From: Pseudomonas sp. GV085
GTDB taxonomy: Bacteria; Pseudomonadota; Gammaproteobacteria; Pseudomonadales; Pseudomonadaceae
DNA length: 64,000 bases
NCBI RefSeq assembly: GCF_003050925.1
Contig: NZ_QAOV01000001.1
Span: forward strand, 491,621-555,620
Direction: 5' to 3'
Below the pieces are notes generated by a model. It saw only the letters and a list, made by a program, of their open reading frames with translations, searched no databases and was not told the DNA's origin. The translations under genes were made by a program, and so were the position numbers. Below are positions 34,001 through 43,965 of this stretch, one piece after another (position 1 is the first letter of the stretch; each line of letters starts with the position of its first letter).

Positions 34001-37000
34001 CTTCACCACGACGGCCTGCCCGCCCCGCACGCTGGAGGTAGTTAGCAGGTTGGGGGGGCACGTTGTTGTTTGCGACGGCGGAAATCCCACTTATGTCGAT
34101 GCCCATCTCCATGGTGGTTGAGCAGCTAAGCAAGTTGATCTGACCTTCGCTGAACAGTTTTTCGTAGTCCCGAAGTGTCTTGTCTTTCTGCTGCGCGGAG
34201 TGCTCAGCTGCACGGAAATAGGGGGCGCTCTCGATGATGCGGTCATGGAGATCAGACCATAGGCCTTCGTCTTGCAATGCTTTTACTGTGGGGTCAGTGA
34301 CCAGCCACTGCCGTGCTTCGGCGATGCGCTCACCATCTGTCTTTGCTCCACCGTTTGAGTACGGGTACTTCGGTATCTGAAACTGGGTGAGGGGCAATGA
34401 AGGGCTTTGTGAGCCGGCGGCACCATAGGGACTGAGGTTAGCGAAAACCGTGTCCAGGAATTTGCGGGTGACAGGGCATTGCCACACTGTACTGCTGAGC
34501 CTGAAGTGGAGCTTGTTTAGATCAAGTTGAACACCTCGAGCCTCGCCGGTGAGCAACTTCGTGGTGTCCGTCAGAGCTTTCCAGGCCTCTTGAAGGAAGT
34601 AATTCAGCTTATCCGAGTTGATATCGGGAGATAGCCCGAAAGCGTCGCAGAGTAGATTAATCGGGCGGGATTGACGCTTGCGTCCGACTTTGACGCTTGG
34701 CCAGATGCGATACAGCCGCTTCGAGCCCGCATCCAACACTTCGGTCTGGGGAGAAAGGAGAGACTTGGCCATGAAGCGCGTGCCGATGAAACGTTGCCAT
34801 TCGGGAAGAATGCGGACATAGGTATTTTCCCGGACGAAGAAGTCCAGCAGCACCTTAAGGTATGCACGCCAATCGGTATCAGTGCCCGGCCAGCCAGTCG
34901 GAGCGGTGACCGCGCCCAGCTGTGGGTACACAATTTCTACCAGACCCATCGATTCGAGGTTGTTTCGCGCCTTGGGTCGGCGCATGAACTCCCTGGCCAG
35001 AAAGATGCCTGCCAACTCAGTCGCACCCACATTGGCAGAAAATAACTCGTCAGCCAACTTGGTGTAGTAGGTCAATATCCCTCCGCCAACGTCTTGGGAC
35101 ATAGCGAGCATCCGGCGCAGTTGATCCCAGGAAAGCACCGCGCCTGACTGCAGCTTGGCTTTAATATCCCGCAGCTTTTGCAACTGTCGTTTGTCTCGAA
35201 CGCTTAAGAGGTCTCTTTCCTCGTCGGCAATCAATTCCGCCAACTCAGCTTCCTCGTCAGGCGGGAGTTGGCCACCCGTATCCTCGTTGAGCAAATGGTG
35301 ATAGATCAGACTTCTCACTCGTAGCCGTTCGGAGTCCTGCTGCAGCTTGGCTGCGATACGTGCGGTACCTTGGCGACTATCGGTGAATGAAATCATCTTC
35401 CGCCCGCTGAAGGGCTTAGTGAGCGCACCGTCTTTGTCGGCGGGACAGAACTCGAGCAATGCGGGTATCACAGTACTGAGCAGAAGGGGGGTACCGATGA
35501 CAGCGCTACGGAACAGGACGTTCTGGGGCGCTTCATCTTTGCAGCAAGGGCATTGATCCGAGCCGGCGAGCACCAGAATTTCGAGAAGAGCTGCGTCGCC
35601 TTCTGGCTGATGATCGCAGAGACGTTGCTCTTTCCTGTCAAGCCATCGTTCTTCCGTTTCGAGCTCTGCCTTCCGGTTGACGATGAGCCAGCGCTGGCCT
35701 CTGCCGCTGGGAGGAGGCGCATGGTCTTCATCTTCATCGTCCGTTTCCCGATCAAGATCCAGGGCGAATTCGTCGACAGCATCGCGCGGCACACTTGAAA
35801 CGTTCCCGTCCTTTGTCTGTCGACCCAGCAGAAACGCCTCATTGCATGAACCGCAACTCACCAGACTAACGACTGGCGCACCACAAGAGCACTCTGTGCG
35901 GTCACTGGTGTGCACCATTCCATATGGCCATTCAGGGTCAGCCAAGGGTGTGTTCGCCTTAGCAGGGCATGCTCTATCAACGCATACTTGCAGCCCCTGG
36001 AGAACATCGTGGAACAAATGAAGGCGAAGAGGCAGGAAGAACGGATCATCAATGCCGTCTGGCATTTGGGTGCCCGACAATATGCTAAGCCAGGCCAGCA
36101 GTCTTTCAGACGGCACCGACCCCGAGAATGTCGTGCTCAATGAGCTCAACTTATTCACTTGCGTACCGGACTCTGTGATGAATGCGGACCGAAGGGCACG
36201 TGCCAATGGGTGGTTAGCCAGTGCTTCGTAGCGCTTGGGACTAGCAACTTGGCCAGCGTCAATCGCGGCAATGTCATTGAAGCTCAGATCGTGCTCGCTG
36301 GAAGCAAGGGGTAGGGTGGGAACCTCGCGATGGCCCTGCACAACCTCGATTTGGCTGATGTCGACACCCGCCATATGAGCGAGAAACAATTTGAGTGAGT
36401 CGATCGTCTTTTGGTCGCTACCAAAAGTTGCCGACGTAGCAATGAAACGCACATCTTTCGGCTCGACCTTGAACGCGTACATCACGCGGCGTAACAGCAG
36501 CGCCATTTCCGCAGCTTGGGAACCAACGTACGTGTGCGCCTCGTCGAGGATGATCCAGCGAAGTTTCTCGGCCGACTGCTCCAGAATCGGAGCGTCGTCT
36601 TTGCGCACCAGCATGTACTCGAGCATGGTTGCGTTGGTGACCAGCAAGGGCGGAGCACTTTCTCGCAAACGCGTGCGGTCAGGAACATGGCCCCTAGATG
36701 TCTGCGACGAACCTTTCTTAACCGTTGTATTCAATGCCCCGGTATACAGGCAGTAACGAACCTTTCCATCAAACCCGTCGGTCCATGCATCAAGCCGATT
36801 TTGCTGGCTGCTGATGAGGGCGTTGAGGGGATAAATCATCAACGCTTGTACGCCCTGTAGAGTGCCGTTGCGCGCCGCGTCCCGGGCCAGGCTATCCAGT
36901 ACGGGTACCATAAAACATTCGGTTTTGCCCGACCCGGTGCCGCTTGTGACAACGAGTGACTTTGGCTTCTCGCCCCCGAGGATCTGCCAAGCTTCGAGTT

Positions 37001-37313
37001 GGTGGCTGTAGACCTTTCGATCACGAGGGAACGGGTCTACATTCGTGGAACTCAGCGGCGTAACCATGTTGCGAACGAGACTAGGGTGGAGCAGGTTGCC
37101 CTCTAGAGTACCGAGCGACTCTTCGCTTTTTCGCCAACCGAATGTGGGCTCAAACACCGGGTCGGCGAGAATCGCGCCTTTCTGCCCTGGTTCTCCCATC
37201 AGCTGCTGAGTGAGGTGTTCACGAAGCGCTGGGTGCTTAAGCGCCAGCAAGCTTTGAATGGCGCGGGTACTGCGATTGCGAAGCTCACCAATCAGGGATT
37301 CGAAATAAGTCAT
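31071..37313 (-). CDS. druE: Druantia type III helicase DruE (DEAD/DEAH + DUF1998)
   Basis: 2080 residues. An N-terminal superfamily-2 helicase has Walker A SGTGSGKTE (124-132), DEAH at 257-260 and SAT at 294-296; a helicase C domain contains LSCSTTMEMGIDISG and QRAGRAGRRGEGR. Cysteine clusters (CSCGAPVVSLVSCGSC, CNACGATGS...CECCG) suggest zinc. A DUF1998 region with CPHCQSACENCLIGFDTRFD starts near residue 1657. Size and architecture match DruE, the shared protein of Druantia anti-phage systems. AAGGACCCAC precedes the ATG, 14 bp after druH. How Druantia recognises phage is not known. Confidence 0.82.
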   Translation of the reverse strand: MTYFESLIGELRNRSTRAIQSLLALKHPALREHLTQQLMGEPGQKGAILADPVFEPTFGWRKSEESLGTLEGNLLHPSLVRNMVTPLSSTNVDPFPRDRKVYSHQLEAWQILGGEKPKSLVVTSGTGSGKTECFMVPVLDSLARDAARNGTLQGVQALMIYPLNALISSQQNRLDAWTDGFDGKVRYCLYTGALNTTVKKGSSQTSRGHVPDRTRLRESAPPLLVTNATMLEYMLVRKDDAPILEQSAEKLRWIILDEAHTYVGSQAAEMALLLRRVMYAFKVEPKDVRFIATSATFGSDQKTIDSLKLFLAHMAGVDISQIEVVQGHREVPTLPLASSEHDLSFNDIAAIDAGQVASPKRYEALANHPLARALRSAFITESGTQVNKLSSLSTTFSGSVPSERLLAWLSILSGTQMPDGIDDPFFLPLRLHLFHDVLQGLQVCVDRACPAKANTPLADPEWPYGMVHTSDRTECSCGAPVVSLVSCGSCNEAFLLGRQTKDGNVSSVPRDAVDEFALDLDRETDDEDEDHAPPPSGRGQRWLIVNRKAELETEERWLDRKEQRLCDHQPEGDAALLEILVLAGSDQCPCCKDEAPQNVLFRSAVIGTPLLLSTVIPALLEFCPADKDGALTKPFSGRKMISFTDSRQGTARIAAKLQQDSERLRVRSLIYHHLLNEDTGGQLPPDEEAELAELIADEERDLLSVRDKRQLQKLRDIKAKLQSGAVLSWDQLRRMLAMSQDVGGGILTYYTKLADELFSANVGATELAGIFLAREFMRRPKARNNLESMGLVEIVYPQLGAVTAPTGWPGTDTDWRAYLKVLLDFFVRENTYVRILPEWQRFIGTRFMAKSLLSPQTEVLDAGSKRLYRIWPSVKVGRKRQSRPINLLCDAFGLSPDINSDKLNYFLQEAWKALTDTTKLLTGEARGVQLDLNKLHFRLSSTVWQCPVTRKFLDTVFANLSPYGAAGSQSPSLPLTQFQIPKYPYSNGGAKTDGERIAEARQWLVTDPTVKALQDEGLWSDLHDRIIESAPYFRAAEHSAQQKDKTLRDYEKLFSEGQINLLSCSTTMEMGIDISGISAVANNNVPPQPANYLQRAGRAGRRGEGRAIALTVCRRTPHDQHVFAKPDWPFVTDMVVPKVSLRSPDLITRHLNAFLLAYWLKEVLGYEELRGMTVGSFFTCDVQESGHSVSLAERFSYWCRHDAPTLEPVSHQLKALVDCTVLALTTPEVLSRRTAEGIADISETWLKDYEYAMQEKAYFEGCNEAKSAALRALMAQLDLLTGAYLLKELATRRFLPGYGFPTDIVTFNPIYKAPKAKVYGVRQREDKWGQSRDLPSRDRITGLREYAPGAEIVLDGLVYRSQGVTLNWKLPATQDDVKEAQVFKWAWRCNACGATGSTFMLEPSNCECCGSDLKKSEVWRYLIPNGFAVVFGDLPHTDVDHPTYVPIQPARLSVNEPWVPLANPANGFFRASDKAHMFHHTAGAFNAGFALCLECGLTEPMLSTPDPDVPEGESTLPGIFRSASRAHRRLRGGKYDDKPEPCPGHTNRWKIQSNVRLGHDGETDAIELLLRNPTTGAWLRDKVAAFTISVALREAIAKATGVLPEELGFSTRQVEWEGQAVQIVQVFDQRSGGYATQAALEINTADIWSDVEETLNCPHCQSACENCLIGFDTRFDADNLDRLRALEWINSVWRHGLSLPDDEKAFGPDSVAETTSLLEAVAMHLAKHGSGTVNIYLQGSPEQWDLPLASTLLDRVASWCAEKLSVRLIAAEGTLELLGEGNRYRLAALVDSGASYGEVPRSHTLSGNTHFSLVSLELPDSMIAWASKAEALGIPVNSWSRNVDGCLIVRGNPDHSATSPHNFAATEIRPVSGDTEIDIAPADVGGKLVGFGKQFWSLLTERSPALRTAFAQQDVLECIEYSDRYIRNPFTVALFVEVVDALRHAVTEATSSPRVIVTGQQYQSTFLAPTLLWHDWPSHEQRDEAMQAALEYVGFSPEVRSDLAIDHGRMLRLTFTSGRQVRVRLDMGFSYWRMDRQQGQRYRNAFGFSEDATRQGDALNRLDASVTVTERWHTQVFVRV

Positions 37314-37327
37314 GTGGGTCCTTCCAA

Positions 37328-40300
37328 TTAATTAAGCACTGCACTCTCAGTACTGAAAGCCAAAATTTGGCCGAGACGGTACGCGGTATCGAACCATTCG
37401 CGATCGAAGTCACGGTAAAGGCGAAGGGCGTGAAGGCGGTCCGTGCTGGCCAGCCATTGGTATGACCTGCCTTGGGCAACCTCGAAGCCAAGCCAAAGAG
37501 GAAAGCCGATGACTGACCATTTATAGTCTCGGCGATCCAATGAGAAGGGTTCAAAGAACGCCTGAACGGCTGTTGTATTTAGGAAAGCGGCTATTTCATG
37601 CTTAAACAACTTGGGCCAATTGTCATCCTCACGGCGGAGCAGCGTATGGAAAGAACTCCCCTCAGGCTCGTTGAGAACGTGCTGCTGTAGGAACAGCAAT
37701 GATCCAGGTAAAGTGATCAGCGTCTTAGCGGACTGATCATCTGCACCCATTACCAGATGGCGTGCAAGATCAATCGCCAGCAGAAGTCCTGGCTGCGCGA
37801 TCCCCATTGAGGATCTGCAATCCAGAATGGTGCGTGCAAACCCTTTGGATCTGCCTTCGGCAAGCCAGAATGACTGAAGTATACGAACGCAAGCTACCCA
37901 GTCGGCCGGGGAGCCTAGTAGCCATTCGAAGGGAAGCTCCTCGGAGACCCTCCCCGCAAGTTTTTCGGCAAAGCCCTCGCAATGAAGCAACGTCATGATC
38001 ATCGCCCGTGGTTTCGTAGAGAAGACGCGCCAAACGTCCAATCCGGACAGGGGCAGATGACCCAGATTTTCAACGATCGCCTCGAGCAGGAACCAATCGT
38101 CGTCCTCGGGGTGCGCAGCTAGATGTTCGGCCACGGCCGAGAGTGCGGCATAGCGTTCCTCGGTTGTTGCCAGCGACAACGCCAAGCTAAGCCCTGAAAG
38201 CTTTGGTTGAGGTTGACCGTAAGGTTGGCTAATGGCCCAAATGAAAGGGCGAAACGCCGACCTAGAAGTGTTATCAGGAAAAATCAGCCAAGGCCCCGAG
38301 TCGCGGCTGCCTGGATTAAACCACCAGCGGCTCAAGTACGAGTCTTCCGATCGAGCTTGCTTAAGCCGTTCGGGAGCGACGTCCGGATGTGAGATGGGGG
38401 CTGTAAAAATGCCAAGCGCTTCAATCCCACCCTCTGGTATCCGCTCGGCGTGCGGAAAGCAAACTGCCCCCGTTTCGAGGTCGCGCTGAAGTTTCGCTGT
38501 GTAACGCCCCACTTGAATGGAGGCCACCGATGTATTGAGCTCCTGGCATTCGATGGTCACTGTCGCATCGAGTGCCTCAATGCATGCGAGCATTTCCTGG
38601 ATCGGCCGAATGTAGTCAAAAAGCCTGATTTCCTCGGAGACACCGTACTCGAAAGTCCGGGTCAGAAGCGGACGGCCTTTCGCGCTGTCTCGAAGCAAAA
38701 GGCACACTTGCCAATGCCGACGATGCTTCCCGGGTAGTAGCCGAAGGCGGCTGCCGAGTAGGTCGTTAACATCAATCCGCTGATGAGACTGCATCCGTCT
38801 CCCTTCAGGATCAAGAAAGACTGCTCCGGTCGCCGGAAAGGGAACTATCAGATGCTGCGTTTGATTGCCCGGCCAAGCGAGGGTGAGGGTCACCTCCGCG
38901 GGCACGGAGTGATCGTGTGCCCGCAAAGTGAGCTTCCAGTCGCGTCCTAGTTGCTCTGCAACCAGATTGCAGGAGTCATTTTCACAACCCACGCCCAGAG
39001 CTGGCCAAGATCGGAGCCACAGAACACCACTGCGGCTGTCGCTCTCCGCGCCTACCTCGACCGAAGCATCGGCGGGTAGGCAAACCACTTTCAGTCGAGT
39101 CTGTATCGTATCGGCATACTTCCATAGAAGGGTCCCCATCCCCACAGGCGGTGAGCGAAACGAAACGACGCATGGGTTGCCGCTCGTCTTCCACAGAAAT
39201 TCGCCTTGTGCGATGGATGGGCCTGTCCCACTTTCAGCTATGCGGCGCAGAGACGGCATACCTCTGTAAGTTGGTACCGGCTCGGACCGTTCCACTATGA
39301 GTTGCCCACCCCAACAAAGCATCCCATCATCGTCGCGTTCCTGGGCGCATCGGATGCGGTAGACGCCATCTGCAAGTGATGCACGCGTAACCCCAGAGTG
39401 GACTCGGTAAAGGTTGCGCTCTGGCACCGGGGATGACAATTCATCAAAGTTTGAATCTTCGTTGAAGACCGTAGCTCGCGTTGGAAGACACAAAAGTACG
39501 CTATCGTCACGCGTACTACAGCTTCCCATGGCCACCAGTGGAGCACTTGGTGCTGCATCCTTAAAGACCCATGGCATGTCGGGCTCAAGCGTGTCGCTGC
39601 CTGACAACGGGGCTTCAAACAGGGTCTTACCCAGACGAATCAGTCTGAGGCGAGCAGAAACAGTTGAGTTGGCCAGTGAAGTGGGCAGCGGGCGGGCAAC
39701 AAGCCTTACGGCACCATCGCGGCAAACACCGTCAGCGAGGTGAAACTCCCGGCCGCCAACCTCAACAGTGAGCTCAAACGATGGCGGCAGCAGATCTGTT
39801 GACGCGCCGTTGAACAACTCAGCTAATGCCTGCGGCGTGGTTCGGGGCGCGATATCGATTGCAGCATCCAGTCGGCAATTGCCCTCGGTTCCAAATCGAA
39901 GGGAGCGCCGCATCTGTACAGGGATACGAGACCCACTCCGGCTTGCGTCAACTGCTGCCTCGATCAGGCCAGTGAGTAGGCTTCGGGCCGAGTCGTCATC
40001 AAGACGAAGCGGAAAGTGGTCCATCCATTGCGGGTAGCGTGAATCGAGAACCTCAACAGGGTTTTGAGTCTCATGTAAACAATAACTGTGGTGCAAGCCT
40101 TGGACTGCTTGAACCACTTCCGCTAGCAGACGGTAAATCGTTGGCTGGCGATAGCTCGATGGAAGAAGCTCACAATGGTGCTGAATCTCTGCCTGAACAA
40201 CTTCTTCGGCAAGGCGGAAGGTGATGGTTTGACGGAGTACGGCCTTTAATAAGCGAACCAGGTTGCCGTGGGACGATTCGATCAAACGCAATGGAAGGCC

Positions 40301-40708
40301 GCCCTGAATCGCAACCAAGCCTAGATAACGCTTACCACGCCCCAGCTCGGCCGAAAGGCGCCACGCTTTCCTCCCGGCGATTACGTACTGCTGACAGGCT
40401 GCGTACCCAGGAAAAGTCAGCGACAGGTTTGCGAATACCGGATTCCAGGCCCAGGCGCCTCCCTCGTAGGAGCGTTTCCACCATTCGGCAGCGTAGAGCA
40501 GCCATGCCATGGCAAACGCGGTGCCGTCTAATCCACGGGGATTGAGTTCGTGATTTTTCAGCAGTTCGGAAAGAGCTGCATATTCCTGGTCTGAGGTGCG
40601 GTAGGCATACAGAGGTCTACCATCAGGTTCGAGGAGACTGCGATTGGACAGAAAATGCTGGGTCCAGGTACCCAAGCGTGGTTTTGCTACATCCATGACC
40701 GAAACCAT
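37328..40708 (-). CDS. druH: Druantia type III protein DruH
   Basis: About 1126 residues. ATG at 40708 follows GAGGGTGAAT; a GTG two codons further up is an alternative. No enzyme motif is visible: the N-terminal half has helical segments, the middle many beta-rich repeats, and the C-terminal part helices. The call rests on size and on its place directly upstream of a DruE-type helicase, with which DruH forms the two-gene type III system. Sequence identity to known DruH proteins could not be tested. The system lies back to back with cas3. Confidence 0.72.
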   Translation of the reverse strand: MVSVMDVAKPRLGTWTQHFLSNRSLLEPDGRPLYAYRTSDQEYAALSELLKNHELNPRGLDGTAFAMAWLLYAAEWWKRSYEGGAWAWNPVFANLSLTFPGYAACQQYVIAGRKAWRLSAELGRGKRYLGLVAIQGGLPLRLIESSHGNLVRLLKAVLRQTITFRLAEEVVQAEIQHHCELLPSSYRQPTIYRLLAEVVQAVQGLHHSYCLHETQNPVEVLDSRYPQWMDHFPLRLDDDSARSLLTGLIEAAVDASRSGSRIPVQMRRSLRFGTEGNCRLDAAIDIAPRTTPQALAELFNGASTDLLPPSFELTVEVGGREFHLADGVCRDGAVRLVARPLPTSLANSTVSARLRLIRLGKTLFEAPLSGSDTLEPDMPWVFKDAAPSAPLVAMGSCSTRDDSVLLCLPTRATVFNEDSNFDELSSPVPERNLYRVHSGVTRASLADGVYRIRCAQERDDDGMLCWGGQLIVERSEPVPTYRGMPSLRRIAESGTGPSIAQGEFLWKTSGNPCVVSFRSPPVGMGTLLWKYADTIQTRLKVVCLPADASVEVGAESDSRSGVLWLRSWPALGVGCENDSCNLVAEQLGRDWKLTLRAHDHSVPAEVTLTLAWPGNQTQHLIVPFPATGAVFLDPEGRRMQSHQRIDVNDLLGSRLRLLPGKHRRHWQVCLLLRDSAKGRPLLTRTFEYGVSEEIRLFDYIRPIQEMLACIEALDATVTIECQELNTSVASIQVGRYTAKLQRDLETGAVCFPHAERIPEGGIEALGIFTAPISHPDVAPERLKQARSEDSYLSRWWFNPGSRDSGPWLIFPDNTSRSAFRPFIWAISQPYGQPQPKLSGLSLALSLATTEERYAALSAVAEHLAAHPEDDDWFLLEAIVENLGHLPLSGLDVWRVFSTKPRAMIMTLLHCEGFAEKLAGRVSEELPFEWLLGSPADWVACVRILQSFWLAEGRSKGFARTILDCRSSMGIAQPGLLLAIDLARHLVMGADDQSAKTLITLPGSLLFLQQHVLNEPEGSSFHTLLRREDDNWPKLFKHEIAAFLNTTAVQAFFEPFSLDRRDYKWSVIGFPLWLGFEVAQGRSYQWLASTDRLHALRLYRDFDREWFDTAYRLGQILAFSTESAVLN

Positions 40709-41009
40709 ATTCACCCTCGCGTGGACACTATAAGGCTATGAGAAGCAAGGGCATGCGAGGCGCGCCCTAATAATCGTGCCGTCCGTTCAGCTTTGTACTG
40801 GCAACTTAGAATCATGCCACGGCTATTTCAATGGGTGAATCCTTATGGGCGGTGAAGCGACTAGCGGCCGAGGGGTTGGCCATCGTCGAATTCTTGAATA
40901 GTGACTCTGCGCCCGCGCCTTGAGCAAAGATTTTTTAGGCTGAAACGGTTATTCGCGCTCGTTCATTTTGTACTCGGCTAGGCTCCATTTCATGAAAAGG
41001 AGTGCTCAT
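40709..41009. other. Divergent promoter region between druH and cas3
   Basis: About 300 bp between the leftward Druantia pair and the rightward cas operon. It must hold both promoters. I see no clear consensus hexamers or operator palindromes. Confidence 0.4.
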
Positions 41010-43235
41010 ATGCCATCTTTTTACGCCCACTCTAGCGAACGTTCCGATCGATTGGATTGGCAATTGCTGGCTGATCATCTCTCAGCAGTAGGTAGCTTGG
41101 CGGGTAGTTTCGCTGTCGCTTTTTCTGCTGAGGAGCTAGCCCGTGTTGCGGGTTTGTTGCATGACCTTGGCAAGTACACCGAGGAATTTCAGCTTCGTCT
41201 GAATGGTGACTACGGTCGTGTCGATCACTCCACTTGGGGCGCGCGGATTGTCTGTGAACGCTATGGCCCGCTCGGCAAACTACTGGCTTATGGCATTGCA
41301 GGGCATCACGCCGGTTTGGCGAATGGCCGTGATCCCGGTGAGCGCACGGCCTTGAATGACCGATTGCGTGTGGAACTGCCTAGTTTGTTGTCAGCCTGGC
41401 GCGATGAAATCGAGTTGCCCGCGGAAAACTCGCTGACCCCACCCGCTGGCTTTCGGGCCTGCCAAGGGCGGGGGCAGTTTCAACTTGCCTTCCTCGCCCG
41501 GATGATTTTTTCCTGTCTGGTGGACGGCGACTTTCTCGATACCGAGGCCTACTACCACAGGATCGAGAAGCGCAAAACGCTGCGCGGTGGCCCGCAACCC
41601 AGTCTGATGGAACTGCGCTCACGGCTTGATGGCTACCTTGGCCGATTCAAGGCCAACTCAGCGGTTAACCAGTTGCGCTCTGAAATTCTCGGCGAGGTGC
41701 GGAATCGAGCGCAGCTTGCGCCTGGGTTGTTTTCGCTGACAGTGCCCACCGGCGGAGGGAAGACCCTGGCTTCTCTGGCATTTGCCCTGGATCACGCGAT
41801 AATCCATGGCTTGCGCCGGCTTGTCTTCGTCATCCCCTTTACCAGCATCGTGGAACAGAACGCAGCGGTTTTTCGTCAAGCGCTCGGCGATCTAGGCGAT
41901 GCCGTACTGGAGCACCACAGCGCATTTGTCGACGACAAGAGCAAAAGTCTTCAGTCTCGCGAAAAAATCTGCCTGGCGATGGAGAACTGGGATGCGCCGA
42001 TCGTGGTGACCACCGCGGTGCAGTTCTTTGAAAGCCTTTTCGCGGCCCGGCCGTCCGCTTGCCGCAAACTGCACAATATCGCCAGCAGTGTGGTGGTGCT
42101 GGACGAGGCTCAGACCCTGCCGCTCAAATTGCTGCGCCCCTGTGTTGCTGCGCTCGACGAGCTGGCGCTGAACTACAAGGTCAGTGCGGTGCTCTGTACC
42201 GCAACCCAACCAGCCCTGGAAGCCCCGGACTTTATTGGCGGTTTGCAGAACGTCCGCGAGTTGGCGCCCGAGCCGGGTAAATTGCTCGCTGCACTCAAGC
42301 GCGTGCAGGTACGACATGTCGGGAGCTTGAGTGATGACGCACTGGCGAGCCAGCTGGTCGAGCGCGACCAGGTGCTGTGCATCGTCAACAACCGTCGCCA
42401 TGCTCGAGCGCTTTATGAGGCTATCGCCGAATGTACTGGCGCCCGCCATCTGACGACGCTGATGTGCGCCAAACACCGCAGCCAGGTGCTGGCTGAGGTT
42501 CGTGTGCTGTTAATGGAGGGCAAGCCTTGTCGCTTAGTCGCGACCTCCTTGATCGAGGCCGGAGTCGATGTCGATTTCCCCGCGGTACTGCGCGCCGAGG
42601 CCGGGCTGGACTCCATCGCCCAGGCGGCGGGGCGCTGCAACCGGGAAGGCAAGCGCTCGATAGCAGACAGTGATGTGTTGATTTTTTCCACTGAGAATTC
42701 GGATTGGGCACCACCACCTGAGCTCAAGCAGTTTGCCCAGGCGGCGCGTGAGGTGCTGCGCCACCATGGGGATGATCCGCTGAGTCTGGACGCCATCCAG
42801 CGTTATTTCCGTCTATTGTATTGGCAGAAGGGACCGCAGGAGCTGGATGCACACAATCTCCTGGGGCAGATCGAGGATGGCAAGCTGGACGGCCTGCCGT
42901 TCGAAATGCTGGCCAGCAAGTTCCGCATGATTGACAGTGTGCAAATGCCGGTGATCGTTCCATTACCTGGGGACGACGAAGTCCAGTCGGCCTTGCATGA
43001 GTTGGAGTTTGCTGAGGGTTGCGCCGGTATCGCCCGCCGCCTGCAACCCTATCTGGTGCAGGTGCCACGCCAGGCTTATGCCGCGTTGCAGCAGGCTGGG
43101 GCTATTGAGGCGGTAAGCGAAAAACGCTATGGCGAGCAGTTCATGGTCTTGGTCAATCCTGATCTGTATCACCCTCGGTTCGGGCTGCATTGGGATAATC
43201 CAGCCTTTATCAGCAGTGAGCGGTTGTTTTGGTAA
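41010..43235 (+). CDS. cas3: CRISPR-associated helicase-nuclease Cas3 (type I-C)
   Basis: 741 residues. The N-terminal HD nuclease domain has LLHDLGKYTEEF with HD at 51-52 and GIAGHHAGL. The helicase follows with Walker A VPTGGGKT (about 245-252), a DEAQ box near 365 and the late motif AQAAGRCNREG. It degrades target DNA recruited by Cascade/I-C. ATG at 41010 has AAAAGGAG seven bases upstream and is chosen over in-frame ATGs at 40968 and 40992. First gene of the operon. Confidence 0.95.
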   Translation: MPSFYAHSSERSDRLDWQLLADHLSAVGSLAGSFAVAFSAEELARVAGLLHDLGKYTEEFQLRLNGDYGRVDHSTWGARIVCERYGPLGKLLAYGIAGHHAGLANGRDPGERTALNDRLRVELPSLLSAWRDEIELPAENSLTPPAGFRACQGRGQFQLAFLARMIFSCLVDGDFLDTEAYYHRIEKRKTLRGGPQPSLMELRSRLDGYLGRFKANSAVNQLRSEILGEVRNRAQLAPGLFSLTVPTGGGKTLASLAFALDHAIIHGLRRLVFVIPFTSIVEQNAAVFRQALGDLGDAVLEHHSAFVDDKSKSLQSREKICLAMENWDAPIVVTTAVQFFESLFAARPSACRKLHNIASSVVVLDEAQTLPLKLLRPCVAALDELALNYKVSAVLCTATQPALEAPDFIGGLQNVRELAPEPGKLLAALKRVQVRHVGSLSDDALASQLVERDQVLCIVNNRRHARALYEAIAECTGARHLTTLMCAKHRSQVLAEVRVLLMEGKPCRLVATSLIEAGVDVDFPAVLRAEAGLDSIAQAAGRCNREGKRSIADSDVLIFSTENSDWAPPPELKQFAQAAREVLRHHGDDPLSLDAIQRYFRLLYWQKGPQELDAHNLLGQIEDGKLDGLPFEMLASKFRMIDSVQMPVIVPLPGDDEVQSALHELEFAEGCAGIARRLQPYLVQVPRQAYAALQQAGAIEAVSEKRYGEQFMVLVNPDLYHPRFGLHWDNPAFISSERLFW

Positions 43236-43290
43236 CTAGGTCGTCGACCCAGGTTGGCGTGGGTAAAGGAATACAGAAAAGGAGGGCCAG

Positions 43291-43965
43291 ATGGCCTACG
43301 GAATTCGATTATTGGTTTGGGGCGAGCGCGCGTGTTTTACCCGACCCGAGATGAAAGTTGAGCGCGTCTCCTATGACGTGATCACACCCTCCGCGGCGCG
43401 CGGCATTCTCGAAGCTATTCATTGGAAACCGGCGATTCGCTGGGCGGTGGATCGTATCCAGGTACTCAAGCCGATCCGCTTCGAATCCCTGCGGCGTAAC
43501 GAGGTGGGCGGCAAGTTGTCCTCGGCCAGCGTTGGCAAGGCGATGAAGGCCGGGCGCACCGATGGCCTGATCACCTTTGTCGATGAAGACCGCCAGCAAC
43601 GGGCGGCCACCATCCTGCGGGATGTGGCCTATGTCATCGAGGCGCACTTCGAGCTGACCGAGAAGGCCGATGCCAACGACTCGGAAGGCAAACACCTGGA
43701 TATCTTCAATCGGCGTGCGCGCAAGGGGCAGTATTTTCATGCACCTTGCCTCGGTGTTCGCGAATTCCCCGCCTGCTTCCAGTTACTGGAAGCAGGCAGT
43801 AACGAGCCGATTGTGGATGAAGCACTCAAGGGCGGGTTCGACCTGGGCTGGATGCTGCACGACATCGACTTTGCCAATGACATGACGCCGCATTTTTTCC
43901 GTGCACAGATGAGTGATGGTCTGATTGAAGTGCCGCCGTTTATGGCTGCGGAGGTCAAGGCATGA
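43291..43965 (+). CDS. cas5: Type I-C Cas5 (Cas5d/Cas5c) crRNA-processing protein
   Basis: 224 residues. In type I-C, Cas5 replaces Cas6: it cuts pre-crRNA at the repeat stem and caps the 5' handle. The N-terminal [19 protein letters not shown] and the block [19 protein letters not shown] are typical of Cas5d. AAAAGGAGGGCCAG precedes the ATG. It overlaps the cas8c start by four bases. Confidence 0.95.
   Translation: MAYGIRLLVWGERACFTRPEMKVERVSYDVITPSAARGILEAIHWKPAIRWAVDRIQVLKPIRFESLRRNEVGGKLSSASVGKAMKAGRTDGLITFVDEDRQQRAATILRDVAYVIEAHFELTEKADANDSEGKHLDIFNRRARKGQYFHAPCLGVREFPACFQLLEAGSNEPIVDEALKGGFDLGWMLHDIDFANDMTPHFFRAQMSDGLIEVPPFMAAEVKA

Noticed and set aside
31071..40714. DISARM or DNA-phosphorothioation-type defence
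   Set aside because: DISARM needs separate DrmA and DrmB plus a methyltransferase, and no methyltransferase or Dnd/Ssp-type genes are nearby; a single fused helicase-DUF1998 protein of 2080 residues fits DruE better.
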